Source of the DNA: Bacillota bacterium
GTDB lineage: Bacteria; Bacillota; Clostridia; Peptostreptococcales; Anaerovoracaceae
Reading direction: 5' to 3'
Assembly: GCA_022790955.1 (NCBI GenBank)
Contig: JAAVYD010000117.1
Span: forward strand, 1 to 55,978
DNA length: 55,978 bases
The notes below the pieces were generated by a model. It was not told the DNA's origin and ran no database searches. It saw only the letters and a program-made list of their open reading frames with translations. Shown here in pieces: positions 45,084 through 54,151 of this stretch. The translations under genes and the position numbers were made by a program. How positions within the stretch are numbered: position 1 is the first letter of the stretch; every line of letters starts with the position of its first letter.

Positions 45084-46679
45084 TTATCTTCCCAGATTTG
45101 GACCTGCTTCCGCTATATACGTCGGCATATCCGGATATTTAGACCTGAAATTATCGTGAAACATCTTAGCTAACTTTAACGCAGCTTCATCGTAAGCCTC
45201 TTTATCATCCCAAGTATCTCTCGGATTCATAATATATTCTGGAACTCCTCCCGGACAGTACTGAGGAACGTCTACATTAAATGCTTCATTATATTTATAT
45301 TCCACATCATCAATTAGCCCGCTGATCGCCGCAGATACCATCGCTCGCGTATATCCGAGCCTGATTCTGCTGCCCGTACCGTAAGGACCCCCCGACCAGC
45401 CTGTATTTACGAGATACACCTTAGTGCCGTATTTATCCAGCTTATCTCCCAGCATTTTAGCGTATATGCTCGGATCCATCGGCATAAAAGGTTCTCCGAA
45501 CAGCGTCGAGAAAGTAGGCTGCGGCTCTTTTACTCCGCGTTCCGTTCCGGCGAGTTTAGATGTAAATCCCGTAACGAAATGATACATAGCAGCTTCTCTG
45601 CTGAGCCTTGAGATCGGAGGAAGAACCCCGAAAGCGTCCGCCGTAAGGAAAATAACTACCTTAGGGATGCCGCCCACTCCGGGAACAGCAGCGTTGCCTA
45701 TGTATTCGATAGGATATCCCGCCCTGGTATTCTCCGTCAAACTATCGTCGAAATAATCTATTTCCCGCGTATCCGGGTCCATAACAACGTTTTCTACAAC
45801 AGCGCCGAATCTTATCGCGTTGAATATCTCCGCTTCCGCAGACGGATCTAAATTTATACATTTTGCGTAACATCCGCCTTCAAAATTAAAAATACCGTGA
45901 TCTGACCATGCGTGCTCGTCGTCGCCTATCAGCTTACGCTGAGGATCGGCTGACAAAGTGGTCTTTCCCGTACCCGACAGCCCGAAAAATACGGCTGATT
46001 CTCCGGTAACAGGATCCATGTTAGCCGAACAGTGCATAGGAAGTATACCTTCCTCTTTCGGCAAAACGTAATTCATAGTAGAAAAAACGCTCTTTTTTAT
46101 TTCTCCGGCATATCCTGAACCTGCGATAACTATATAATGAGCTTCATAATCTATCATTATTGCAGCTTCTGAATTTACTCCGTGAATCTCCGGGCTGCAC
46201 TTAAATCCCGGAACGCACAGCATTACGAAATCCGGCTCGCCATAATTTTCAAGTTCTTCTTCGTTTGGTCTTATAAGAAGCTGATGAATAAACAGATTTT
46301 GGCTTGCAAGCTCGTTTATGACCCTGAATTTACGCGTAAACTTATGGTCGGCGCCTGCCATGCCGTCAAATATAAAGACTTCTTTTCCATCGAGATAAGC
46401 CAGCGCGTCTTCTTTAATCTTATTAAACTTATCTCTGCTTATCGGGCGATTCACTTTACCCCATGCTATATCGTCGTGTATTCCTGGAGTATCGACTATA
46501 AACTTGTCGTCCGGGCTTCTGCCTGTATACTTTCCTGTAGTAACCACGAGAGCTCCAGTTTTACTAAGACTGCCCTCGCCTCTGCGCAGCGCCGCCTCTA
46601 TCAGCTGTGACGGATTAAGATTTTTGTGAATCTCGCCCGGATTTTTGATTCCAAGCTCCCCTGAACCGTATGTTTCCAC
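45084..46679 (-). CDS. pckA: Phosphoenolpyruvate carboxykinase (ATP)
   Basis: The 531-residue enzyme interconverts oxaloacetate and PEP with ATP. Motifs: GKYTGRSPDDKF, MHCSANMDPVTGESAVFFGL, P-loop GLSGTGKTTLSADP, and IGDDEHAWSDHGIFNFEGGC. Length is normal. In anaerobes it often runs toward oxaloacetate in fermentation to succinate or in gluconeogenesis. Followed by the unknown gene at 44547-45059. Confidence 0.97.
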   Translation of the reverse strand: METYGSGELGIKNPGEIHKNLNPSQLIEAALRRGEGSLSKTGALVVTTGKYTGRSPDDKFIVDTPGIHDDIAWGKVNRPISRDKFNKIKEDALAYLDGKEVFIFDGMAGADHKFTRKFRVINELASQNLFIHQLLIRPNEEELENYGEPDFVMLCVPGFKCSPEIHGVNSEAAIMIDYEAHYIVIAGSGYAGEIKKSVFSTMNYVLPKEEGILPMHCSANMDPVTGESAVFFGLSGTGKTTLSADPQRKLIGDDEHAWSDHGIFNFEGGCYAKCINLDPSAEAEIFNAIRFGAVVENVVMDPDTREIDYFDDSLTENTRAGYPIEYIGNAAVPGVGGIPKVVIFLTADAFGVLPPISRLSREAAMYHFVTGFTSKLAGTERGVKEPQPTFSTLFGEPFMPMDPSIYAKMLGDKLDKYGTKVYLVNTGWSGGPYGTGSRIRLGYTRAMVSAAISGLIDDVEYKYNEAFNVDVPQYCPGGVPEYIMNPRDTWDDKEAYDEAALKLAKMFHDNFRSKYPDMPTYIAEAGPNLGR

Positions 46680-46909
46680 TTTTGTTCTCCTAAGTTCCTT
46701 GAATTATATTTTATTATTTTTACTTAAAACCTTTAATCAGCAATACGTTTCATCGCATATAAATCCTGCGTTGAAACAGATCAGCTACTTATATCATATA
46801 CCAAGCTCAACATTTTTTAAATGAAATATCTGAAATTTATAAAAAATTTTTATTAATTTTATTTGTCACACATATTAAATACGATTTTGGACAGCATTTT
46901 AGCCTATTT

Positions 46910-47641
46910 TTACATCAATACCGAACCTTCGCTGCATGAATTGATTCTTTCTACATTCACTACGTGATTTACATCCGCCATTCTTTCTAAAAGCGCTTCC
47001 ATTCCATGTTCATATTCAAATTTAATTTCTTCTTCATACAGAGGAATTAATTGATAAAAATTTACATTGCTTCCATCTGACAATCTGCATGAAAAACTTT
47101 CTAACGGTTTATCCTGAGGTTCCAGAAGCAAAAATCCGCTTTGAGCCGTATTTTCTGCAAGAGGAATATGAATAGGAACCACATGTCCTACGCCGAGCCA
47201 CGAATTTTCCAAAATAGGCAGCTTCGCAAACTGTCTGAGAAAATACATAGGCCAGCTCCATTTGCGCCCTTTTCCTTCTATTTTCCAGTCTTTAGGCAGG
47301 CATATCATAAGCTCCGCTCTGGATATTTCGCCATCCGCGTATTCCCTCGGCACGTTCATCAGCATAGAGCCCATGCCGACGGTAACAATAGTATAAAAAT
47401 CCTGATTTTCATCCGGCTCAATCACATACAGATCTAATGTTAATGTTTCATCGTATTCTGCCGGAATCATATACGACATTTTTCCAAAATGATCCCGTAT
47501 ATGTTGGCAAACCGTTTCTTTTTCCTCCAGAGAATAGGTTATCGGTTCGCCGTCCTCTGAAAAAAGATCTTCTTTATACGCCTGAGCATTGCATATCTCA
47601 TTTATCAGATCATTTAATTTAATATCTTCTAATGTTATCAC
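46910..47641 (-). CDS. Suppressor-of-fused domain protein
   Basis: The 243-residue protein matches the bacterial SUFU family: MLMNVPREYADGEISRAELMI (read in part), LPKDWKIEGKGRKWSWPMYF, LRQFAKLP, and a later FYQLIPLYEEEIKFEYEHG. These proteins are frequent immunity-type or contact-system accessory genes, but no toxin is adjacent here. The start is probably GTG at 47641, with AGGTG six bases upstream; a TTG at 47695 has no such site. Confidence 0.88.
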   Translation of the reverse strand: MITLEDIKLNDLINEICNAQAYKEDLFSEDGEPITYSLEEKETVCQHIRDHFGKMSYMIPAEYDETLTLDLYVIEPDENQDFYTIVTVGMGSMLMNVPREYADGEISRAELMICLPKDWKIEGKGRKWSWPMYFLRQFAKLPILENSWLGVGHVVPIHIPLAENTAQSGFLLLEPQDKPLESFSCRLSDGSNVNFYQLIPLYEEEIKFEYEHGMEALLERMADVNHVVNVERINSCSEGSVLM

Positions 47642-47713
47642 TTTCAGCACCTCTGTTTTCTGATCGGTTTTATATGTACTGCGAATGCCGTACAAAATAA
47701 CCGATTCGTCACG

Positions 47714-49537
47714 TTATCGCACGTCTGCATCATACTTCATATAATACTGCACAATTTCAAATTTATCTACCATTAAAGAATTTTCATCTGACAGATTATC
47801 CGTAATTTTTCCATCCTGCATATACAATCCTTTATTGTGAATAAGCGGTGTGGCAGACATTACATCGTCTGTAAATTTCATATACGAATTTCCCTGCCAG
47901 CCGCATTCGTTAAAAAGCACATTCATAAGAAAATACGGACCTACATCGGGACCCCGCCCTTTAAAATCATTATCTAAAACCTGTTTCGCCTTATCGTTTG
48001 CCCAAATAAAATAATTTGTATCGTAATAATTTCTGAATCCTTCGTCCGTATCTCTGTCCATATTTATACCCAGCTCTTTATATACGCTGTTTTCGCTTCC
48101 CAGCCAGGGATTATGATCTCCGAACATCATTACTACCACAGGCTTATCGTCCTCTCTGAGTCTGTCCAGCAGGTTTTCAATTTCTGCTGAAGTATCCCGT
48201 ATACCGCTAAAATAATTATCCGCTATAAATTCATCTTCATCATTATACTTATCTGAAAGATAGTACCTGGAATTTGACGTAAGATATTTTTCATATGGAC
48301 CATGATTTTGATATGTAACGCTAAATGAAAAATACGGCTCTTTAGATCTGTCCGTACTCTCTTTATAAAGCACATACAGGTCGTCTATAAATATATTATC
48401 CATAGCGACGACAGGACCTCCCGTAAGTTTTTCATATCTGTTTTCAAGGAAATAGTAATTCTCAAAACCTAAATTTTCATTAATATTTTTTCTGTTATAA
48501 AACCATTCATAAGACGGATGCGCACCTTCAACGATATATCCCTGAGAATTCAGATACGACACATAAGACGGCGTTTTGCGCCTCAGCGAACCAAAATCCG
48601 CAAATCCTGTTAAAAAACATCTTTCGGTATTTATCGTGCCTCCGGAAAATATATTGGTTATTACCTTCCCATGAATGCTTTCTTCCTCTATTCTTTTATA
48701 TATATCGTAAGGATCCTCGCTCCATTCTATACTTTCAAACTTTGAAAAATCATTAAATGCTTCCAGCATAACGCATATAATATTAACTTTTTTATCTTCT
48801 GGAATATCGGAATCCTTATAGTCTTCCATTATGGCTTCCGCGTTTTTTACGCTGTATCCGTCGGGCTTTTTCGGTAATGCCGACGACATACTATTAAGAA
48901 ACGGATATATAAATCCTTTCGATATAAAAATCTGAGCGTCCGACCATTTATTTATATATTTTGAATTTGTCACCGAATTATAAAACGATGTATTAAATAT
49001 ACACTGAGTGAAAAAAACAACGCTTAGCAAAACGGTCACTGCTAATCCAGAAATACTGAGAGCCGCTGATCTTATAACAACGCCTGCGATATAATATGTA
49101 ATAAAAGCTGTTATAAGTATTATAACGACGGCTGCTATTATCTGGAAGTTAAATTTAATATCATATTTATAAGCCATATCTCCGGCTTCCGATACCAAAA
49201 AAAGATCCTCGGCATAAAAAGGCTCGTCCCTCGCCTGAAGTTTAAAATAATTAATAAAACTCAGCGTCATCACGATGACGGCGGTAACCATGTAAGAAAG
49301 CCACAGCCTGCGAAATAAAAAATATAACGCCGTCATTAACAGAAGCACAGGCAATATATTTAAAACCGCGATCTGAAAATTCGAAAAATAGCTTAAAAGC
49401 ATTTTTGTCTTAAACGTATGAGTGGCAAAAAAAAGACTCAAAACTCCCAGACCTGCTGAAGCTAACAGCAAAGCTCCCGCCATCCACAGTCCCTGCAATA
49501 TTCTCTTTAAAATACGCTTTTTGTTTTTCTGCTCCAT
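47714..49537 (-). CDS. LTA synthase-family sulfatase (second copy)
   Basis: The 607-residue protein has five N-terminal helices (to about residue 195) and an extracellular sulfatase domain. The nucleophile Thr lies in NIFSGGTINTERCFLTGF; NIICVMLEAFNDF gives a metal ligand; MMFGDHNPWLG the late Asp-His. It lacks the long C-terminal region of the copy at 14277-16565. Possible roles are glycerol-phosphate polymerisation or a primase-type step. Start at 49537 has GAGG upstream. It begins 72 bases from the SUFU start on the same strand. Confidence 0.9.
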   Translation of the reverse strand: MEQKNKKRILKRILQGLWMAGALLLASAGLGVLSLFFATHTFKTKMLLSYFSNFQIAVLNILPVLLLMTALYFLFRRLWLSYMVTAVIVMTLSFINYFKLQARDEPFYAEDLFLVSEAGDMAYKYDIKFNFQIIAAVVIILITAFITYYIAGVVIRSAALSISGLAVTVLLSVVFFTQCIFNTSFYNSVTNSKYINKWSDAQIFISKGFIYPFLNSMSSALPKKPDGYSVKNAEAIMEDYKDSDIPEDKKVNIICVMLEAFNDFSKFESIEWSEDPYDIYKRIEEESIHGKVITNIFSGGTINTERCFLTGFADFGSLRRKTPSYVSYLNSQGYIVEGAHPSYEWFYNRKNINENLGFENYYFLENRYEKLTGGPVVAMDNIFIDDLYVLYKESTDRSKEPYFSFSVTYQNHGPYEKYLTSNSRYYLSDKYNDEDEFIADNYFSGIRDTSAEIENLLDRLREDDKPVVVMMFGDHNPWLGSENSVYKELGINMDRDTDEGFRNYYDTNYFIWANDKAKQVLDNDFKGRGPDVGPYFLMNVLFNECGWQGNSYMKFTDDVMSATPLIHNKGLYMQDGKITDNLSDENSLMVDKFEIVQYYMKYDADVR

Positions 49538-49980
49538 ATGACGATCCTCTTTTATCGCTCCCGATTCCACTTATGACATTATATTGTTTTGTCAGGCATT
49601 ATGCAACTTATATTGATACTTAATTGAAATAATTTTATCGCGGTGTTTGCAGCATAAAACACAGCAAAAACGAGCAGATCAAGCTGCCCGTTTTGCTATT
49701 GATTATAGTTTATTAAACAAAGTTTCTAATATTCATTTATTAATAAATCATTATACTTGCTTTTTACAGATATATCTGTATTATTAATGCGTAAAACTAT
49801 ATTTATTTACAATCTGCAAAAATATATAATGTAATATTTTAAATGGATATTATAGGTGAATGACATCAAATTAAAAAACTTTATATTCTATTATCGGCAA
49901 TATTTTGCATTTCTTAAGTGCTATATTATATTCTTAGAAATTATTTATTTTGATATTTTTGCCGCCCTTATTACTTATAA
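49538..49980. other. Gap with one hairpin
   Basis: AT-rich region between the sulfatase and the DUF6612 lipoprotein gene. An imperfect stem pairs AGCAAAAACG...GCAG (49663-49676) with CTGC..CGTTTTGCT (49684-49696) and could end the leftward lipoprotein transcript. Nothing else is evident. Confidence 0.5.
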
Positions 49981-50838
49981 TTAAACCGCCTGAGCTTCTG
50001 CGGGAATTTCTATCTTTTCAATACTGTTAGTATCGCTTATAGTTACAGATTCCGTTATCTTACTGATCTTAAATCCGTCCTGCTGATTTGATTCACCCAT
50101 AATACTGTCTATCAGCTTTTCCATAATCTCAGTTATATCTATCTCATATTTTAACGGCATATTATCTTTCTTATCCAGCCAAATATTTATAGATAAATCT
50201 CCTAAATCATCAAGCACAGATTCTATATGAGATTCTGTAATTCCTAATGTCTGGAAACTTGAAAAGGCTCCTGAACTTCCCAATACTTTTACCAGAGAAT
50301 CCTTAGCTATCATACCCTCATAACGCACTGCATCTTTATCATCTACTTTTTCCGAATCTTTTTCTTTTAAATTATCTATCGAAGAAAGATAAAGTTCAAA
50401 TTTTTCTTTTGCGTTATACTGAGCATATATAGAAATATCTGCTACTGACTGTTTAGACCAATGCATACTGCCCGAACCAAGATCAGTGCCCGTACAAACC
50501 GTATACTGTCCGTTTTCCTGAACTACGTATATACTGCTCTTCATACTACTTTGACCTTCCACATCCATATCGAGTTCCAGCTTCATCTGCATAGGATCGA
50601 CAATATAATCCGCTTTTGTTTCAGTATCCATCTTTACTTCTTTACCCTGAGCGGACATCTCAACATCCATTTCCATATCGTAACTCAGACTTTTAATAGA
50701 CGCCATAGCCTCCTGAGCCTGTTTAAGCGCATCTTCAGCATTTGCTCCACCGCTTCCGCAGGCGGTTAAACCGATTATCATAGCCGATATGAGAGTACCG
50801 CAAATAAATTTTTTAACAAATCCGTTTGTTATATTCAT
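49981..50838 (-). CDS. DUF6612-type lipoprotein
   Basis: The 285-residue protein has a lipoprotein signal peptide ending IIGLTACGSGG, with the lipidated Cys at residue 27. The mature part begins with a helix (EDALKQAQEAMASIKSLSYD). A LolA/LppX-like beta-rich domain follows (KVDDKDAVRYEG, MPLKYEIDITEIM). It is anchored outside the membrane; the ligand is unknown. It is a paralogue of the neighbouring gene at 51173-52057, with the same residue order throughout. Confidence 0.88.
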   Translation of the reverse strand: MNITNGFVKKFICGTLISAMIIGLTACGSGGANAEDALKQAQEAMASIKSLSYDMEMDVEMSAQGKEVKMDTETKADYIVDPMQMKLELDMDVEGQSSMKSSIYVVQENGQYTVCTGTDLGSGSMHWSKQSVADISIYAQYNAKEKFELYLSSIDNLKEKDSEKVDDKDAVRYEGMIAKDSLVKVLGSSGAFSSFQTLGITESHIESVLDDLGDLSINIWLDKKDNMPLKYEIDITEIMEKLIDSIMGESNQQDGFKISKITESVTISDTNSIEKIEIPAEAQAV

Positions 50839-50953
50839 TCTTTGTTCTCCTTATTATCCGCAGAATTAATCTCTGCCGTTTGTATAATAATCTACTATAT
50901 TGCTTTATCGTTGTCAAACACATGGACAAAATGTATTAAATATTTAAGAAATT

Positions 50954-50997
50954 AAAAAATGGCAGCAAATCGAAACTTCAATTCCAACCTGCTGCCA
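50954..50997 (-). terminator. Terminator between the two lipoprotein genes
   Basis: TGGCAGCA (50960-50967) pairs with TGCTGCCA (50990-50997). Leftward it is followed by six T. It ends the transcript of the gene at 51173-52057 about 175 bases after its stop, so the two paralogues are separate units. Confidence 0.8.
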
Positions 50998-51172
50998 TTA
51001 ATTTTTAATATAATGATCTATCGTTATGTATAATTATTTAATTTTAGATATCGATGGAAAAAATTCCCTCGCTGCTTCATAATTAAAAACATGTCCCAAC
51101 TTTAATTATCTTTAATCGTCAGTCTATAAACATACTATGATATATCATATTCTAATTTATTTTCCTATTTAA

Positions 51173-52057
51173 TTAAGCTGCAAGAGCTTCTGCAGGAACT
51201 TCAAAATCTTCAACACCGTCTACGTTGCTTATAGTCATAGACACTTCTACCTTGCCGATTTCGATCTTAGCGCCCTGAGCTGCGCTGCTCATAACGCCAT
51301 CCATGAGCTTCTGCATCATGTCTGTCATATCCATTTCATACTTTAATGGCATATAATCATCTTTAGCGAGCCACATAGTCATTTTAAGATCGCCTATATC
51401 CTTAAGCATAGACTGAACCTGAGCTTCAGTAACACCTAAAGACTGGAAGCTGGAAAGCGCACCGGAATTGTTGAGAACTTCTGCAAGATCTTCCTGAGCG
51501 ATAGCACCTTCATAACGGATAGCATCTCTGTCGCCAATCTTATCAGAACCTGTTTCCTTTAAACCTTCGCTTGAATTGAGATACATATCGAAGTTATCTT
51601 TTGCACTGTACTGTTCAAATGCAGAAGCATCGCCGCCGGAAGTTTTCTGCCATGTAAGAGTACCATTGCCGGCATCTGTTCCTGTATAAATGCTGTACTG
51701 ATTGCCTTCCTGCAGCATATACATAGTTGACTTAGTGCTTCCAAGACTGCCCATATCCATATTCATGTCCATTTTCATCTTCATAGGATCAGCAAAGAAA
51801 TCTACTTTTGCAGTTGTATCCATATTTATAGACTGACCCTGAGCGGACATTTCCATAGCCATGTTCATATCATAGCTCATGCTCTTAACGGATTCCATAG
51901 TTTCCATAGCTTTCTTTAAAGCATCTTCAGGACTTAATCCTTCTCCTCCTGCACTTCCGCCGCCTTTATTATCTCCGCATGCAGCAAAACTGAACACCAT
52001 AGCCAGCACAAGAGCTCCGGATAAAACCTTTTTGATCAATTGATTTGTAATTTTCAT
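51173..52057 (-). CDS. DUF6612-type lipoprotein (paralogue)
   Basis: The 294-residue protein has a lipoprotein signal peptide with lipobox FSFAACGDN (Cys at about residue 27). It aligns along its length with the previous gene: EDALKKAMETMESVKSMSYD, MSAQGQSINMDTTAKVDF, DRDAIRYEGAIAQEDL, MPLKYEMDMTDMMQKLMD. It is Met-rich (many M in MNMAMEMSAQG and MKMDMNMDMGSLG). Copies diverged by substitution, not a recent tandem event. Strong GGAGAAATT site. A repeated palindrome lies about 60 bases upstream (52119-52148). Confidence 0.9.
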   Translation of the reverse strand: MKITNQLIKKVLSGALVLAMVFSFAACGDNKGGGSAGGEGLSPEDALKKAMETMESVKSMSYDMNMAMEMSAQGQSINMDTTAKVDFFADPMKMKMDMNMDMGSLGSTKSTMYMLQEGNQYSIYTGTDAGNGTLTWQKTSGGDASAFEQYSAKDNFDMYLNSSEGLKETGSDKIGDRDAIRYEGAIAQEDLAEVLNNSGALSSFQSLGVTEAQVQSMLKDIGDLKMTMWLAKDDYMPLKYEMDMTDMMQKLMDGVMSSAAQGAKIEIGKVEVSMTISNVDGVEDFEVPAEALAA

Positions 52058-52118
52058 TTCAATTTCTCCCTTTAAATTTTATATTTTTACTATAAACACC
52101 TAAATTTAGGCATCATTG

Positions 52119-52148
52119 GGCTGTCAAAAAGTATACTCTTTGACAGCC
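52119..52148. repeat. GTATAC palindrome, copy 1
   Basis: GGCTGTCAAA (from 52119) pairs with TTTGACAGCC (to 52148) around AAGTATACTC, one mismatch from perfect. It is followed on the plus strand by seven T. It shares TGTCAAAAAGTATAC with the copies at 52256-52281 and 55790-55823. A perfect CCTAAATTTAGG palindrome lies just left (52099-52110). Confidence 0.8.
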
Positions 52149-52255
52149 ATTTTTTTGTTAAATTATAGCATAATTATTTCGGCTTTTCAACTGAATTAAA
52201 CTATATTTTAGTAAAAAACAGTAATTCTATATTAATTCTTTTATTTATTATATTA

Positions 52256-52281
52256 CTGTCATAAAGTATACTTTTTGATAG
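52256..52281. repeat. GTATAC palindrome, copy 2
   Basis: CTGTCATAAAGTATAC followed by TTTTTGATAG, an imperfect copy of the same palindrome. It lies 44 bases before the ATG of the rightward lipoprotein gene, overlapping its promoter region. Confidence 0.75.
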
Positions 52282-52324
52282 TTGAATTTAAAATATAATG
52301 TTGTAATATGAAAGGAAGTATAAA

Positions 52325-52702
52325 ATGCTGCAACAGAAATTTTTTATAATAATGATCGCTATATGCCTGCTGTTTTCTTTCAGCTCATGCGGCAACAATG
52401 ATATCCCTAATGATAATATTATCAATAATACAAATATAAATAAACAAATCATTGATAATTCACTTCAAGGAAGCTGGGTTTTACGCGACAATAATACATT
52501 TAATTTCACAAACGGAAAAATAATTATAAATGATGGAGAAATGATATTAACCGGAATATATGAGATTAATACAGAAAATGACGAGATTACAGGAAAAATT
52601 AGTACCCGTAGCGGTACAGTTTCTATACATTTACCATATAAATATGAAGAAAATAAACTGACTTTATATAATAACAGAGGTGATGCTATGGTAAAACACT
52701 AA
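52325..52702 (+). CDS. Small lipoprotein of unknown function
   Basis: The 125-residue protein has a lipoprotein signal peptide with lipobox FSSCGNN (Cys at residue 23) and an Asn/Ile-rich linker. The C-terminal beta-rich domain is short: GSWVLRDNNTFNFTNGK, GIYEINTENDEITGKI, YEENKLTLYNN. The GxW start and repeated strands resemble small lipocalin-like domains of clostridial lipoproteins. GAAAGGAAG precedes the ATG. Codon use is more AT-rich than in the neighbours, hinting at transfer. Palindrome copy 2 covers its upstream region. Confidence 0.8.
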   Translation: MLQQKFFIIMIAICLLFSFSSCGNNDIPNDNIINNTNINKQIIDNSLQGSWVLRDNNTFNFTNGKIIINDGEMILTGIYEINTENDEITGKISTRSGTVSIHLPYKYEENKLTLYNNRGDAMVKH

Positions 52703-52745
52703 TAACATAGATTATATTTATAATAATAAAATACTTTCAGCTTAC

Positions 52746-52787
52746 AAAAAAGCTGCCATTATAAATTCTTTACATTGACAGCTTTTT
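52746..52787. terminator. Terminator between lipoprotein and AlgJ-like gene
   Basis: AAAAAAGCTG (52746-52755) pairs with CAGCTTTTT (52779-52787) around a roughly 23-base loop; A and T runs allow use in both directions for the convergent genes. Confidence 0.75.
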
Positions 52788-52821
52788 ATCATATCAAATT
52801 TATATATTAATAAAATATTTA

Positions 52822-54024
52822 TCACTCAAATAGTCTGCCGTTTCCTTTTTCGGACAGCAGCGCCTCATAATCCCTTATGCACACGACGATATCCGGTTTG
52901 TATTCCTCTATATATTTCGCCAAAGACATTTCATCATAATAGCGCAGGTCAAGCGAACGCATTTCATCAAAACTATAATAAGAAAGCGCTTCTACCGCGT
53001 TTGTAAAACTATCGCCGTAAATCAGAATAGATGGAAGTTCCGGTCTGTCTGTATCTATAACGGTTTCCGGGATATCTCCACCCATATAAAGATTGTATGT
53101 AACATAACCGTTTTCAAAAGCCGCCCTCGAATAAACTGCTGATTCCGTTAAAATCCCATTATCCATACGCATAAACGGTATATCTTTCAGAAAAGACGCC
53201 TTAAAAAGGCGCTCGTCAGAAGTAATTATGCCCATAAGTTTTCGCTGACGCGAACCAAGATAATCAGCCTTTACCTGTGAAAATTTTATTTCATCATATT
53301 CAGGATATTTCAGATCGCGGTCCGTTTCATCATTTATCCTGTTTATAAGTTCTTTATAAGCTATATACGCGCCCTTCAAACCGTAATGATTATCTATTTT
53401 TGAACTGTAAAACAGCTCCTGTTCTCTGTTATTCTCTTTTGAGTTCTCAAATACAGGCAGCATATCTATAAAAGATACCTTGTATTTTTCCATGGATTCG
53501 GACAAATTTTCAATCTCACATTCCGTAAACTCTCTGCGGCTGTTCAGATAAAACGGATAACTGTCCTCATAACATGCATATTGGCAGGGCACTGCCATAT
53601 ATAAATAATCTCCTCCATACTCTTCTATTATATCTTTTAAACGAGATTGCCGCTTTGCCATCTCCTCCGCCTGTTGCTTTATATCTTCTTCATCTACATT
53701 TTCAAACTTATTGAATTCCAAAAGAGCGTCCTTTGTAATAACAACATCATTCACAACAGGTCTTTTCAGCACAAAAGCATCTATATACGCCTTTGCTTTA
53801 AGCAAATCCTGCCTTCCCTCGGCATGATCGCAGACAGCCTTTTCAAGTTCATTAAAGAAATCTCCTTCGATTATATTTTCCGCGCTGAACTCCGGCATCG
53901 CAGCGTACATGCGGTTTTCATAAAAGGAATAAGTTTCGCCGAACCCTGCCGCAGTTAATATCATAGCGAATGAAACGAAACAAATAAAAAACGTTATCAT
54001 TAATTTTTCCGATAATCTTTTCAT
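52822..54024 (-). CDS. AlgJ/DHHW-like SGNH protein, partner of MBOAT
   Basis: The 400-residue protein has an N-terminal signal anchor (about residues 8-28) and an extracellular SGNH-type domain. The Asp/His pair lies in KIDNHYGLKGAYIAY, a variant of the DHHW motif, and the nucleophile in ILIYGDSFTNAVE. Such proteins work with MBOAT carriers to O-acetylate a surface polysaccharide, as AlgJ/AlgX do with AlgI. It follows the broken MBOAT gene by 127 bases on the same strand. The target polymer is not known. Confidence 0.85.
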   Translation of the reverse strand: MKRLSEKLMITFFICFVSFAMILTAAGFGETYSFYENRMYAAMPEFSAENIIEGDFFNELEKAVCDHAEGRQDLLKAKAYIDAFVLKRPVVNDVVITKDALLEFNKFENVDEEDIKQQAEEMAKRQSRLKDIIEEYGGDYLYMAVPCQYACYEDSYPFYLNSRREFTECEIENLSESMEKYKVSFIDMLPVFENSKENNREQELFYSSKIDNHYGLKGAYIAYKELINRINDETDRDLKYPEYDEIKFSQVKADYLGSRQRKLMGIITSDERLFKASFLKDIPFMRMDNGILTESAVYSRAAFENGYVTYNLYMGGDIPETVIDTDRPELPSILIYGDSFTNAVEALSYYSFDEMRSLDLRYYDEMSLAKYIEEYKPDIVVCIRDYEALLSEKGNGRLFE

Positions 54025-54151
54025 AATCTGTCCTTTAATAAATTCTTATACTATTATATCGTCCTCCGGACGTTCCGGTTAAAATATTTTCTAAATTTAT
54101 ATTAATGCGTACAGTCCGGTCGTTAAAATCCATGTATAAAACCATTAAAAC

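Noticed and set aside
47714..49537. Plain arylsulfatase
   Set aside because: No formylglycine C/S-x-P-x-R motif; the nucleophile is Thr and five N-terminal helices are present, as in LtaS-type enzymes.
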